A stretch of 60,000 nucleotides of DNA from Polytrichum commune (GCA_950295325.1 OX485806.1:37512001-37572000), one strand, 5' to 3'; numbered from the stretch's first letter, positions 1 to 10,845 are shown. The notes: generated by a model from the letters alone, not told the origin. Translations and numbers: made by a program.

Positions 1-61
1 TCAAATACAAGGAAGGGGTGCAATAAATACGTGAAAAAATCTTACAATGGAAAAGATAGCC

Positions 62-290
62 ACGCCTCATGTGCTTCAGAGGTGACATCCAGGGCTACAG
101 CTTGACGAGGATCTGCAGGTGATGGAGCAGGTTTAGAACTTGTGCACTCGGAAAATTCTCAGGTTTTCGTATAAGCATTTCACTGATTGGAGCAGAAGGG
201 CGATAGAAAGGATGGCAAACCAGATGACACACACCACAACCACTCCAAGAAGGAAGCTGACAAACTCGGCTGCATCCACTCCCTTTCCGG
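62..290 (-). pseudogene. C-terminal fragment of the multipass membrane protein family
   Basis: On the minus strand this stretch is clearly homologous to the last part of the membrane protein genes at 1025-2455 and 56305-57714. It encodes the last membrane segment (AEFVSFLLGVVVVCVIWFAI), then a match to the SVKCLYENLR stretch, and ends at a stop near 133. Nothing upstream of that segment is present, so only the last tenth or so of the gene survives. The sequence just 5' of the match (pyrimidine-rich, then GCAG) could be read as a splice acceptor, but the full-length copies have no intron there, so a truncation point is more likely. It lies downstream of copy 1, whose 3' flank runs straight into it, suggesting an old tandem copy. 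Probably non-functional. Confidence 0.65.
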
Positions 291-1024
291 ATGAAAAAAA
301 AATGACCTTGGATGTTTTGTGGCAATGGAATAAACTTGAAACGTTTGTCTCAGAAAATAAAATAAACTCTATGGGATTGGTGAGACTGACTTAGTTCCGG
401 TAATGGCGCTTGAGTGTTTGCTGGCGGTCGGATGCAACAACCACCAGCTGAGGATGAATGAAAATAGGCCCCCGTTCAGTGTCCAGGGAGGATTTTGGCC
501 ATAATGGGTTGAGATCCTATTGTTTCAAATATAAACCGGTTAGATTTTGACATCATTCTGTTTTCCTTTATTAACTTGGAGAATATTCTGTAAACTCTTC
601 TAGATCGATCCGTAATTTTCCTGAAGCCTTGAAAGTTAGACTGCTTATTTCTCAAACTCGACCAGTTCATCTGTAACTAGCTGTCAGTTCTCCCTGTTCA
701 TTGCCTCCATTCATTAGTCATGAAAGAGCAGCTGGAGCCTGGTTTTGTGACATGTTTCCTCTTTAGCACAAGCTGAACAAGAGCATTAATTTAGGTTGCA
801 GTGTATGCCTAGGAAAAGCATGCATGACTGTTCATGAACTCACAAGTTTGCATGTAAAAGTGAACGCCCTATGTCTTGAAGAAATGCTCAATCTTTGATT
901 TCCATTTCTAAATTCATAGGGGGTCCAACTATGATAAGGTGCATCACTAAGGACTAAACAGAAAGAAGTTTAATAAGGACTCACATTTGAGGCATTATTA
1001 TCGATCAAAGTCACAAATCAATAC
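291..1024. other. 3' flank shared by the membrane-protein gene copies
   Basis: There is no gene here. The stretch reads as the downstream flank of copy 1 and matches, in inverted or direct orientation, the flanks of the other copies. Roughly 470-1000 matches 23750-24290, and 340-460 together with about 690-1000 matches 55870-56290. Shared landmarks include the words GTCATGAAAGAGCAGCTGGA and AAAAGCATGCATGACTGTTC. The duplicated unit therefore includes several hundred bases beyond the stop codon. Confidence 0.7.
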
Positions 1025-2455
1025 TCAAATGTGATGGAGAAACTCGACGAGCCGAAGTTGTGGCTTGAAGACACTTGCGAACCGAATCTGCAGGTTGTGG
1101 AGAAGGTCTGGAAATCTCAGGTTCTCATACAACCATGTCAGTGATTGGAGCATAAGGGCGACAGAAAAGAGGGCAGACCAGATGCCAAGCACCACAGCAA
1201 TTCCAAGAAAGAAGCCTACAAACTCGATCCAATGGTCGTCCGAGTCATATACACAGTAGAACCCCGTCAAAACCAGTACCATTATCTGCCCGACAACCGA
1301 TTGCCACTTAAAGTCTTCTGAAACGGTCACAAATATTTTTGCAACATCATCCTCATTTGGCACCGTGACACCATCCTTCGCATTTCCACCATGAAATAAC
1401 ATTGGTTTTTGGTTGTTGCTACCGTCGCTTCCATGGTCCAGATCGCCGCTGCGTCTGGGCTCATGAGGTTCCCTAATGAGAGGGCTCATCCTTCTAAGTT
1501 CTGTATATTTGGCATAATCCCCTGCCGCATCATCCTCTGCCGCAACATCCTTCGCCGCATCCTCCTCAATCAGTGGCGCATTGACATCTGTGATGCTGTT
1601 GCGAGCAGCTCCCCAGTCTGCAGTCTGGTGGAAGAACATTGCGACAGTGAGTATGCTCGGAGCAAGGAGATATAACTGAGCCCACTTGAGGAATATACCA
1701 GATTCCTCCCCGGACAGATCTGAGTGGCGTGTGGCCTCCATGAAGAGGTTGCCAATCACCACAAGTAAACACAAATGCACCAAGTTTGCAATGTTGTTGG
1801 CGTAATTTCTCCTGCACAAGAGAGACAAGACTTGCCTCCAGCCGCGACTCTGTGCGGAGGTTGTACTCCACGAACCAGAAGATGACAAGGCGACTATGGC
1901 AAGAAACACGCCAAATTCCAGGATGACCACCAACGGGAGGGCGGTTTGGACGAGGCCATTCAACCCAATCACTCGCATGAGCCTCTTGGAGTAGAACCTC
2001 TGCATGTCGCTCTTTTCGCAAGGGATGTGGAAAGTCGAATATTCTGTGAGTCTGCGCCAATTCGATACCATTCCGCACTTCCAATATGGCAAGCATCTAT
2101 CAAGAGGGCCAACATCGTAGTAGGTTGTGGTCTGCAATCGTGGGCCATAATTCGTGTAGGTATAACTACCGAGCCCGTTTCTACAACAGAACTTGAAATC
2201 GGTCTCCGGCCATAAAGAAAAGTAGACACTTTCATTACGTTTATGAAACAAGATACATGAATTTGCTGCTTTGAAGTCATCATTCCACACACCAATAATG
2301 GTTTGATCAGCCGACCCTGTCCCTTTTAATGTTATGGTCAAACCTCGAGATGCCTCCACAGCGTTGGAGTTTAACAGGGCCACTGCCACTAACAAGAAGG
2401 TGAAACGAGTCCCCTTGCTTCTCCTTGAGAAACGACATACGCTCAAGAAGGCCAT
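1025..2455 (-). CDS. Secretory multipass membrane protein, family copy 1 (unknown function)
   Basis: A 476-residue protein if started at the ATG at 2455 (MAFLSV), the start shared with copies 2 and 3; an ATG three codons upstream is not conserved. An N-terminal hydrophobic stretch (FTFLLVAVALLNSNAVEA) looks like a signal peptide. A cysteine-containing lumenal or extracellular domain of about 125 residues follows (GVWNDDF, CC, PYWKC, FHIPCE). Then come three membrane segments in the middle, a charged acidic loop with APLIEEDAA and EPRRSGDL, and two more membrane segments near the end. I recognise no family. The C-terminus (LRLVEFLHHI) differs from copies 2 and 3 because those have one extra base about 35 codons before the end. 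No intron is visible and the frame is intact. Upstream homology to the other copies stops almost at once, near 2478, so this copy may lack their promoter. Confidence 0.8.
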   Translation of the reverse strand: MAFLSVCRFSRRSKGTRFTFLLVAVALLNSNAVEASRGLTITLKGTGSADQTIIGVWNDDFKAANSCILFHKRNESVYFSLWPETDFKFCCRNGLGSYTYTNYGPRLQTTTYYDVGPLDRCLPYWKCGMVSNWRRLTEYSTFHIPCEKSDMQRFYSKRLMRVIGLNGLVQTALPLVVILEFGVFLAIVALSSSGSWSTTSAQSRGWRQVLSLLCRRNYANNIANLVHLCLLVVIGNLFMEATRHSDLSGEESGIFLKWAQLYLLAPSILTVAMFFHQTADWGAARNSITDVNAPLIEEDAAKDVAAEDDAAGDYAKYTELRRMSPLIREPHEPRRSGDLDHGSDGSNNQKPMLFHGGNAKDGVTVPNEDDVAKIFVTVSEDFKWQSVVGQIMVLVLTGFYCVYDSDDHWIEFVGFFLGIAVVLGIWSALFSVALMLQSLTWLYENLRFPDLLHNLQIRFASVFKPQLRLVEFLHHI

Positions 2456-2865
2456 GGTGCGCAATTGTCGGCAAAGGCCGGTCTAGGGTGTCACCCCGCG
2501 GTCACTGTGTTACCGCGCACCGCAAGGTCTAAGGTTAGGATGTCGACGATGAGCGGTATGAGCTCAAAGGCTCCAATACTGTTGGGAGGGCAGCGCGTCA
2601 CCGAGGCCGTTGTGAATGGGTCTTGTGAGGCGTTTGTGAAAGGGTCTTGTGAGGCGTTGTGAATGGGCCTTGTGTGGTGACGGGTATGGTGTGTGGAGTC
2701 GTCAATCCACAAGGTCCTTCCGAGGGCCTCAATGGTTATATGTGGAGTTAAGGAAGGTTTTTGCCATGAAGGCGTGGTGGTTCATGCATTGATGCAGACT
2801 ACAAAAAATACAGTGATCAGGTTAAATCTGGAATCGCCAAAGTCGCGTGGACTATGCACACCAAG
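2456..2865. other. Upstream of copy 1, no gene seen
   Basis: Homology with the upstream regions of the other membrane-protein genes breaks near 2478. A short imperfect repeat of GGGTCTTGTGAGGCGTT occurs two to three times around 2618-2690. No convincing coding sequence was seen. Confidence 0.5.
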
Positions 2866-3316
2866 GGTCAGTTTACACTACGGTGGAGAAGTGCACCGGT
2901 CGGTCTAGAATTTTAGCCCCAAGACATGGTTATTTGAGGTGAGGGATGGTATGCCGGAGAAGATGAAAAGACATCAAAAAATTGCCTTAAGAAGTCTTGA
3001 CTGGCTGTAGTGTAACCATCTAGAGGAGAAGTGTATTGGACAACTTCACCAAGAGTAGTAGTCCACCGGACAACTTCACAAAATGGTCATAGCTGGCCAT
3101 AGCAGAAAACTTGCCCCTTAAATGACCATTGTATTAAAAATAAATAAAAAATCATATTGATCAAAAAAATAAAATGTATATGGCAATGTTTTAGAACTTC
3201 TTTCATGACAATAATTTATGTGAAAATGTTCCACCTCTATAATACATCCAAATTAAGGTAACTAAGTAGGTAACATTATTTTCTTATTGATTTTTAAAGA
3301 AATTACATGTTGGTAT

Positions 3317-3485
3317 AATCTAACCTCGTTAATACAACACTCGTTTATACGACACCCTTGATATTATGACACATTTTTGCGAGACCAAACTTTTTAGTTC
3401 AAAACTCCCTCTTTTATAAGATTACAACACTCGATAATGCGACATTTAGGGTCTCCGTTTTGTCATATTAAAGAGGTAGTTAATG
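3317..3485. mobile_element. Short pogo/Tigger-like MITE
   Basis: The left end AACCTCGTTAATACAACACT, continuing with further TCGTTTATACGACAC-type words, and the right end GTCATATTAAAGAGGT resemble the repeated AATACGACA termini of pogo-like Tc1/mariner elements. A related right-end fragment lies at about 4010-4090 and another at about 55200-55320. Assignment rests on terminal word similarity only. Confidence 0.4.
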
Positions 3486-4131
3486 CTAAAATTCCTTTCA
3501 TCTATATTATGTACATCTAAAATACATCCATTTACACTTGGGAACTACTTGGGAACTTCACTTATTGTTGGGAACTTAATGATAATTAGGGTTACTAGTG
3601 TAGAATGGACATGCTTAGAGTTAGAGTGGCCTTTGGCCTAGTATGTTGCCTCATATATGGATGATATAGTATCACCAGTATCTTGATGCTAACTGTCATG
3701 CATCATTGTTGATTAGTTTCTTATTAGAGAACTCTTTATATTTTGGTGTTAATGAAATTATTAGTTTCCAAAAGTTAGCTGGGAGTTTAGATAAGATGAC
3801 AGTTGCTAACTTGGGTAGGCAACACCAAAGATCTTGGGACTCATATTTCAAGAGTTCTTGAGAATATTTGTGTTTCTTTGGAGTTATAAGTTATTATTTC
3901 ATACCATCTATATGGCTTAAACTCATTATACATATATATATTTAAGCTCATATTACTTATGTTTTTGTATTCCCTCAACAATACAACAACTTTATGCCAT
4001 TTGTCATGATATTAATGGGAAGACGACACCTTGATAATACGACTTTTTTGTGTTTCCCAAAAGTGTCATACTAAAGAGGAAGAACAATAGTGCAAAGATT
4101 TCTCTAAGGAAAATAATATTTTTATCAAGTT

Positions 4132-4205
4132 GGAGTTCTCCGGAGGCCAAGTTTCTTGTCCGAGGCTTTGAGGTTGCCCAAGAAACTTGACCTCCGGAGA
4201 ACTCC
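4132..4205. repeat. Near-perfect hairpin, about 27-bp arms
   Basis: The left arm GGAGTTCTCCGGAGGCCAAG continues with TTTCTTG. The right arm CAAGAAACTTGACCTCCGGA continues with GAACTCC. Their loop is about 20 bases. The arms pair almost completely. It lies inside the TTTACACTACGG-ended element. Confidence 0.65.
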
Positions 4206-4400
4206 CCTTCAGAAAATTGTCGCCACGTTGGCAACCATGTCATTTTTTCATCCACGATGTACAAAGTTATCTACCAAAGGACTCTTGGCCGTAGTGTAAA
4301 CCACCACCAGACAAGAGTGTCACTCTCGGCCAATCAAATTTCAAAATTCCCCTAGAATTCATGACCGATGGACTTCTCCACCGTAGTGTAAAGCAACCCT

Positions 4401-6098
4401 ACATATGCTATAAGTTTAGCTACGTTTAGCTATGTTTAGTAGGCTAGCTAGACTATTAGGTGTGAGGCCCCACACATGGGCTATGCTAAGTAATTTGGTC
4501 AAGCCACTTGGATTTAGGTTGAGTGAAATTGCACTGCATCATGGACTTAAGTTGGGCATAGGCTTTACCTTGGGGGAGCACGTTGGATAATTGGAAATCA
4601 CAAACTTAAATCACATAACAATTCCTCTCATGCATAAGTTTCAAAGATTTATATAGCCCTTCTAAGCTAGATGGATCTTAAGTACTTACTTTTTCCAACT
4701 AGCCCACATCTTCTAGGATGTGAATTACATGATTAGTACAAGATGGTTAGCAAATCCAAATCAAGGCCATAGTCGCTTTCCTTGTAATTTCCGGAGCGCA
4801 TATCTATATATATAGAGAGAGAGATCCTCATGTTCATTAAATGGTCATAACACCATATTCATTCAAATTAGACAATCATATCATTTTATGATTAATTCAT
4901 CTCTAAAATACTAATGTATTACATACAAACTTGCGTGCATGTGCTGAGCAACAGTGACACGCGCACGATGCCAACCGGAAATTTGTAGGTGCCCCCTCCT
5001 TGTCATCGTTGGTGAGCATCGGTTATTGTCTTAGGTTTCTCCATTCTATTGCTCCCACACAACCCTATGTTCTCCATTGGTTGTTGTGAGTGTGCATTTG
5101 AGTTGTGTGTATTGAGGTGGGCTTAGAATGTTTGTTGGTAGTTGGCATGTCCATGGTTCAGTTGTGGGAATTCCGTGTTCATGAATCAAAGTTGTGCTTT
5201 CATAGGTTGTAGAGGTCTACACAAAAAATCACTACGGGGTTTTTTTTTGGTTTAGACATTAGAAACCCTAAACCCTTGTCGTTGCCCTTGTGAGCATGCA
5301 TTTGTAAATGCAAAACTAATTTCTGCCCTTGTGAGCATGTTTTTTTTCTAATGTTGTTCATTGGTGTTTTTGTTCATCTTGGTTTTAGAACTCTAAGGTA
5401 TTGGAGACATGATGCATTTCTGTCTTTGTTTGTTTTGTTGAATCCCTTGTCATTACATTTCACTTGGCCGGCTTTGTAGGATGGTGTAGCATAAAAAATT
5501 ACAAAACCCCCACAACCCCCCCCCCCCCCCCACACACACACAAAGTGTATGCAACAAAATGGGGCAAAGTAGAAGTAGGGTAAAACATAGGGTAATGATT
5601 TTTTTTTTCAAAAAATAGATCAATTACCCCCCCCCCCCATTTAAAAACAATAAATTAAAAAAATCTTCGACGCATGTACATACAAAATCTATGACTTAGT
5701 GAACTACCCAGGGAAGAGATGGATGGAACCATGGGTTTGACCCTTCTTAGAGAATCTTTATATAAAGAGCTCAACAGATTGTCATCATGTATCAGAACCT
5801 ATTTTGAAAGTTGGGTGAAAACTTTGGAACCTCTTCTCATTTCTCAAACTTTGAGAAAATCTTAGGATTTAAATAAGGTATGCGCATGGCACCCATTGTC
5901 CTAAATCTTGAATTGGCCTATGCAAGGCTAGATAGGCCCACCCATCCTAGAATGACAAGCTAGAAAAGCCCAACACCATTCTTTGTGTATGATAAATTAA
6001 GCATTAAGAAATATTTAGTGACTTTTTATTTATTCTTTAAAACTCAGGGTTGGGACTAAACCCATGGTTTCATCTGTTTCACTTTACAACTAACTCTA
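4401..6098. other. Intergenic, low-complexity tracts only
   Basis: No gene is supported. The stretch holds TA/AG dinucleotide tracts near 4805-4826, long C tracts at about 5513-5530 and 5626-5638, and poly-T and poly-A runs. Confidence 0.5.
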
Positions 6099-6101
6099 TT
6101 A

Positions 6102-6496
6102 GAGCATCAGCAATGCAACTAGGTAAAGCTCACTGCAAACCAAGACCTATCTTGCTTAAAATTGCTCAAAATTTAGAGGGAGTGCACCAAATCTTGCTTA
6201 AAAATGGACAAATCCTCCCACACTCCCTTTAAATGTCAAAAATTTGGAGGGAGTGTGGGAGGATCTTTCCATTTTAAAGCAAGATTTGGTGCACTCCCTC
6301 TAAATTTTGAAAATGTGATGTTTTCAATGAGGGATTTCACCTACGTCAAATTTTTACAATTCTTTTTTCTTGAGAAATATCTCACGTTTATTTAGGTGTG
6401 CTTCTAATGATGGTAATTTCAGTTTCTAATTTTAGGTCAGTCAAAAGATAGGTTTTGGTTTGCAGTGAGCTTTACCTAGATCCACTACAGATGCCC
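6102..6496. mobile_element. PIF/Harbinger-type MITE (395 bp)
   Basis: The ends are GAGCATCAGCAATGCAACTA on the left and, read on the minus strand, GGGCATCTGTAGTGGATCTA on the right. Both continue into an almost identical GGTAAAGCTCACTGCAAACC. The element is flanked by TTA at 6099-6101 and 6497-6499. Terminal GRGCATC and a three-base TTA duplication are hallmarks of Tourist/PIF-Harbinger MITEs. The interior is a second palindrome (about 6172-6305 pairing across 6240), so the whole element can fold back. No transposase. Confidence 0.8.
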
Positions 6497-6499
6497 TTA

Positions 6500-7138
6500 C
6501 ACAGAAATATTGTTCAACCTACCAAAATAACCCCAGATTGCAGATCATGGGTGTTGCCATTCATTTTCTTTTGTAAAACTTACAGTAGCCTGAACCTCGT
6601 TCAGTGCTCCTTTGTTGATGAACGTGGTCATTTATGAGTAACTGATTCTACCTCATTCACATTGGTCTACCAGATGTCTGAGGTTACTAATCCTGAGTGA
6701 AATGCACAAATTTGACAATTGAAAGATGCAGTTAAACAAGAAAACTGCATATTGAAGGCCATAGCATGTCCGCCATATCCATTTGTACAATTTACAATAA
6801 GCTAAACCTCCTTCTTTGCTGATAAATATGCAGTCATGTGTGAGTATTTCCACCTCATTCACAAAATTGGTGCACCATATGTTTGAGGTTACTAAATTTC
6901 ACCACATACAGATGCATCTCCACATATGGATGGTTCGGTATGTAACCTAAAAAGATACATTGAAAAAGATTATGAAAGTATTTTCATCGCACATGCAAAA
7001 CAGTACGATACCATTTGTATTATTCAAATGACCCTCCGACAATGACGTTCACTGAAAGTGGTCCAACCTTATGGTGAGCTCCATGATTTATGGATGCTCA
7101 AATCATGCAAGTCTTTAGTTTCCAATATGGAAGATACT
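6500..7138. other. Intergenic, nothing recognised
   Basis: AT-rich DNA with short ORFs that resemble nothing recognisable. A weak repetition of the phrase CCTCATTCACA...TTGGT...GAGGTTACTAA occurs at 6651-6700 and 6852-6897. Confidence 0.4.
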
Positions 7139-7620
7139 TACGAAACTACCGCAAGGAGCACATCTTTAATTAAGACATTTCCCACCATGCACATCCCATC
7201 AAAATGACACGTGTCTCCACCTATTATTATGTTATAAAAAAAAACACTATTGAAAAAATTCTATGAACTAACCGATGCAACAAAGGAGTATACACACTAG
7301 GAAACTACCGCAAGAAGCATATCCTTAAAAGTAGACATATTCCCACTATGCAACCCATGCACATCCTGCCAAAACGACACATGCCTCCACCTATTGTTGT
7401 AAAAACAATCACATTTTTTTTTATGAATTAATTGATATAAAAAAGTTGTACACACACTAGGAAACTACCCGAAAATAACATATCCCCAACAAGACATGTC
7501 TCCACTATGCAACCTATGCACATTTGGCCAAAACAACACATGCCTCTACCTATAATAAGGCTGCAAAAACAAACACACCAAAAATCTACAAAGTAATTGA
7601 TATAGTAAAGAAGTACACAC
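7139..7620. repeat. Three diverged tandem units of about 160 bp
   Basis: Each unit opens with GAAACTACC (near 7140, 7300 and 7460). It then carries a CCACYATGCA...ATGCACAT block, an ACACATGCCTCCACCTAT-type block, and ends in a TACACACACTAG-type block. Only three units remain and they are well diverged. Confidence 0.7.
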
Positions 7621-7639
7621 ACTAGCAACCACACTATTA

Positions 7640-7815
7640 GCCCACCCTTCAACACAATTTTAACCCTAATGAATGCAAGCAAAACTAAAGACAAAACACT
7701 TGAAAACCTCATACCCTCATGACTCCTCCCTTGCATGTGCTATCTACCCAAATGCAAAATGCCCTGCTCCTCTAAGATCGGATATATTATGCATTATAGC
7801 AGCTCCACCCACAAC
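7640..7815 (+). pseudogene. Relic of a LINE restriction-like endonuclease domain
   Basis: In shifted frames this stretch encodes pieces that align with the C-terminal part of the LINE ORF2 at 40330-40480. ILTLMNAS corresponds to FFTLVNAG, a LLPC piece preceded by TGA corresponds to WLLAC, and CPAPLRSDILCIIAAP corresponds to CPAQLKPDIPCIIGAQ. The KPD catalytic motif has become RSD, there is at least one frameshift, and the tryptophan codon is now TGA. Homology stops at the TTTACACTA repeat beginning near 7820. It is therefore a truncated remnant of a related element, not the 3' end of the 26-41 kb copy. Confidence 0.6.
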
Positions 7816-8058
7816 TAAGGGGCGGTTTACACTATGGACCATGAAGTTGGACCAGGGCTCTGCAAGGCAGTTGATTGGCTGTTGAAGTTGTCCCGGGAGA
7901 ACTTCGGTTTACACTAAGGAAAAAATGGCAGAGGGACCATGGAGGTCGAGGTCCCCAAAACATAAATTTTAAGGCCTAATAAATGCACTGACATGGTCCA
8001 ACGGGTTTTGCGGTGAGAGAGGCAAGAGAGGTGGTCTGGTAGGAAAAAGCAAGGGCCC
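7816..8058. repeat. Dispersed repeat shared with 24290-24480
   Basis: The sequence from CGGTTTACACTAAGGAAAAA to the GGGCCCATG...AGAAAT words is closely matched at 24308-24480. Matching blocks include GGTCGAGGTCCCC and TCCAACGGGTTTTGC. An outer copy of GGTTTACACTA lies at 7818. It is probably part of the same TTTACACTA-ended family as 2866-4400. Confidence 0.6.
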
Positions 8059-9076
8059 ATGTCAGAGAAATATCATTTCAATAAATTTTTAATGAATCTA
8101 CCTTTTAAGCGCCCGAGTGTAGATTTTTCAGGGTCCCACTACATCTACCAATTTGATAGGGTGGTCAATAGACTTGACCGTTATGTAGAGGATGTCTCAG
8201 TTCATAAGAGACCATTGCTGAATTTACAGAGTCAGGTCCACTTTGACCTTCCCCCTGAAAACTATGTGTCTATGTACCCTACCATAGAACTACCTGTAAT
8301 AGGTAGTCCCCTTACCCTCAAATACCTCGGACAATATGCTCTCATGTTCGACAAGCCAGAGGAAGAACCAATTCCTACCTGGTCAGCAATTGCCTGGTTG
8401 CTAGAAGACTATGGACTTTCGCAGACAAAAGAGGTACCTGCCGATATACAGTATCGGAGGAGTTCAAGGCAATGGTCTACAATCCCACCAGCGGCTGTAA
8501 AAAGCCATCCCCATTACTGTCCTTGTCCTCGAAGGCAAAAGTGGAACCCGGCAACGACTTTATCAAGCGTGGAGTACAAGTGGCCAATTATATTTGGACC
8601 TAAGGCTACGGCAGCAAAATGTCATGCAACTTACAGGCAATTTTTTTCAGATGCATGCGCACCTTCGAGACCATGTTTGCTTTCGAGCTGCAGTTTTTGC
8701 GAATGTGCTTTCTAATTGGTGTGGGCAGTGGAATATGACTATTGACGTGAATCAATATTATGAGAGTCATCACGAGTTTCTGCTGTTACTCAAGCTGCAA
8801 TACCGACCGACGCGTTGGGTGCGGATAGTGGAGGTGATGACCATAACCCATTTCATTGCTAGAGCTTACAAGTATCCAATTAACGAGTTCCCGAACACAA
8901 GAGCAGGACCATTGGAAAGATTTTTGCGGTGGCAGAGGACGAATGCTCCTGAATTAGTAGCGAGAGATGAAGATCTCCAAAAGGCAATTGAGAAGGTGGA
9001 GCACCGTGAACTCAAGAGAGCTGCTGAAGAACCTACCTACCAGCAAGGACCTGCTCCAAAGTTACTTCGTCGATAG
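8059..9076 (+). pseudogene. Degraded coding sequence, unrecognised
   Basis: Three overlapping reading-frame segments carry protein-like sequence with good codon texture. The first runs from the ATG at 8059 to about 8440, the second is in another frame across about 8450-8600 and ends at a TAA, and the third runs from about 8600 to the stop at 9076. The last part is rich in aromatic and charged residues (LQYRPTRWVRIVEVMTITHF) and ends in a charged tail KLLRR. Two frameshifts separate the parts, so the gene looks dead unless introns or sequencing errors explain them. I cannot assign a family. A capsid- or nucleoprotein-like origin crossed my mind but nothing decisive is visible. Its 5' end abuts the dispersed repeat at 7816-8058. 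Confidence 0.45.
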
Positions 9077-9340
9077 GTTGTTGAGGGACCAACAACAATC
9101 TTAGTCGGGGGCTATGTCGTATGAATTTGTAAATTTCTGGAAATTTGTAACACACAATTGATCTCTCATCCATTCAATACTCAATTTCTTGACCCCTATG
9201 TGTTTGTGGCTGATTCATATCAAATGACTTGGACTGGAATAATTTGGAGTATTTAAAAGCAATCGAACTTGCAAGAAGTAACTATCGGACTACATATTAT
9301 GTCAAGGATTCTACGTTGGATGAATGAGAGGTACTTGTTA

Positions 9341-10840
9341 CATTGGTACATAGTTCCCTCTCGCCCTCTCGGGCAATGCCATGTAGGTCCACAACTTTCC
9401 AATTCTTTCCATGCAAAGATGCTTATGGAGTTTCGTCCCAAAGTATGACCCCGAGAATATGAGGACTTCAATCCCTTCCTTGGGGCGGACGCTAAACACC
9501 CCCCCCACGAACTTTTCGGGGGGGGGGGGATATTCTGTCAGGGGCAGCCCCCGACATTTTTTCTGCAGCCGACCGAAAACTGCTGCCCGCCCGCCCGATT
9601 TCGAAAAAACTAGTGTACTTGCATTTTTGAAGGCTACTTGACCACAAATCCCATATTGAGTGCACTTCATTTTCAAGGTCTCAAATCCAATATATATGTT
9701 CACTTCCATTGAGTAAATAAGCAATTGACTAGATTTCATTTTCAAAGTGAAACCGTCAATAAAGCATGTAATTAACTTGGAAGTCAAAAATATTACAAAA
9801 TCCTCATTACCAATGAGGTTATAATTTTTGTCAGTTACAATTGAAAGGGACTTTGTCATTCTAAAATGAAACTAAAATTTATGATCTTTTTCTTTTATTT
9901 ATCATATATTATTATATTATTATAATATAGTTAATACCTTCTACTATCACAAAGTTTTCATATACATTTAAACTAGTTAAGTAAGATTGAATGCAACTAA
10001 GTCTAATATATTTTGATTAATCCTAATTAAGCCCAATTAAATCAGAAAATATGCTTACCAAAATAATTAAGTCTAATTAATCATAAATTATATTTACTGG
10101 AGTTAATTCCATTTAAATCATGACTAATTCCAGTAAGTACATTTTATAATTGATTAGGGTCAATTAATTTGGTACGCATATTTTCTGATTTTATTGGGCT
10201 TGAATAGGATTAATCAGAAATTATTAGACTTAGTTGCATTCAATCTTACTTAACTAGTTTAAATGCGTATGAAAACTTTGTGATTGTAGAAGGTATTAAA
10301 ATAAATATTAGATATTATATATTAGATATTAGAATACATTATATTATATGAAAAAGAAAAAGATCATAAATTTTAGTTTCATTTTAGAATGACAAAGTCC
10401 CTTTCAATTGTAACTGACAAAAATTATAACCTCATTGGTAATGAGGATTTTGTAATATTTTTGACTTCCAAGTTAATTACATGCTTTATTGACGGTTTCA
10501 CTTTGAAAATGAAATCTAGTCAATTGCTTATTTACTCAATGGAAGTGAACATATATATTGGATTTGAGACCTTGAAAATGAAGTGCACTCAATATGGGAT
10601 TTGTGGACAAGTGGCCTTCAAAAATGCAAGTACACTAGTTTTTTCGAAACTGGGCGGGCGGGCAGCAGTTTTCGGTCGGCTGCAGAAAAAATGTCGGGGG
10701 CTGCCCCTGACAGAATATCCCCCCCGAAAAGTTCGTGGGGGGGTGTTTAGCGTCCGCCCTTCCTTGGAAGCTCCTTCCAGACCTTGAGAGTTGCAGCGAG
10801 GAGCTAGGTGCCTCTTCTATCCAATCCAACACAAAATGTC
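9341..10840 (-). pseudogene. Possible exon split by the foldback element
   Basis: If the element at 9484-10758 and one copy of its 9-bp duplication are ignored, a minus-strand reading frame continues from about 10830 to a stop near 9341. It contains the pieces GIEVLIFSGSYFGTKLHKHL and GKLWTYMALPERARGNYVPM. The restored frame is only about 60 codons and I do not recognise it, so this may be chance. Confidence 0.25.
9484..10758. mobile_element. Foldback (Mutator-like) element, 1275 bp, 9-bp target duplication
   Basis: Almost the entire element is one inverted repeat. The arms of about 600 bases run inward from GGCGGACGCTAAACACCCCC to a centre near 10120. The arms are so similar that the same 110-residue reading frame appears on both strands (9530-9859 minus, 10389-10720 plus). 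Direct repeats CTTCCTTGG lie at 9475-9483 and 10759-10767. Long inverted termini and nine-base duplications are typical of Mutator-like foldback elements. There is no transposase, so it would need help in trans. C and G homopolymers lie near both tips. Confidence 0.85.
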
Positions 10841-10845
10841 TACAA

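Larger units (their letters stand above)
2866..4400. mobile_element. Putative TIR element with TTTACACTACGG ends
   Basis: The left end GTTTACACTACGGTGGAGAA (from 2871) and the right end, which reads TTTACACTACGGTGGAGAAG on the minus strand (ending about 4393), form imperfect terminal inverted repeats of about 30 bases. Similar TTACACTA termini are found inside it near 3007-3016 and 4283-4302, suggesting nesting of related elements. No coding capacity was seen and no clean target duplication could be fixed. The same word marks repeats at 7820 and 7908. Superfamily uncertain. Confidence 0.45.

Noticed and set aside
9338-9859. 173-codon and 132-codon frames with the same MTKSLSIVTDKN start on both strands
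   Set aside because: They are mirror images produced by the inverted repeat arms of the foldback element and resemble no protein.
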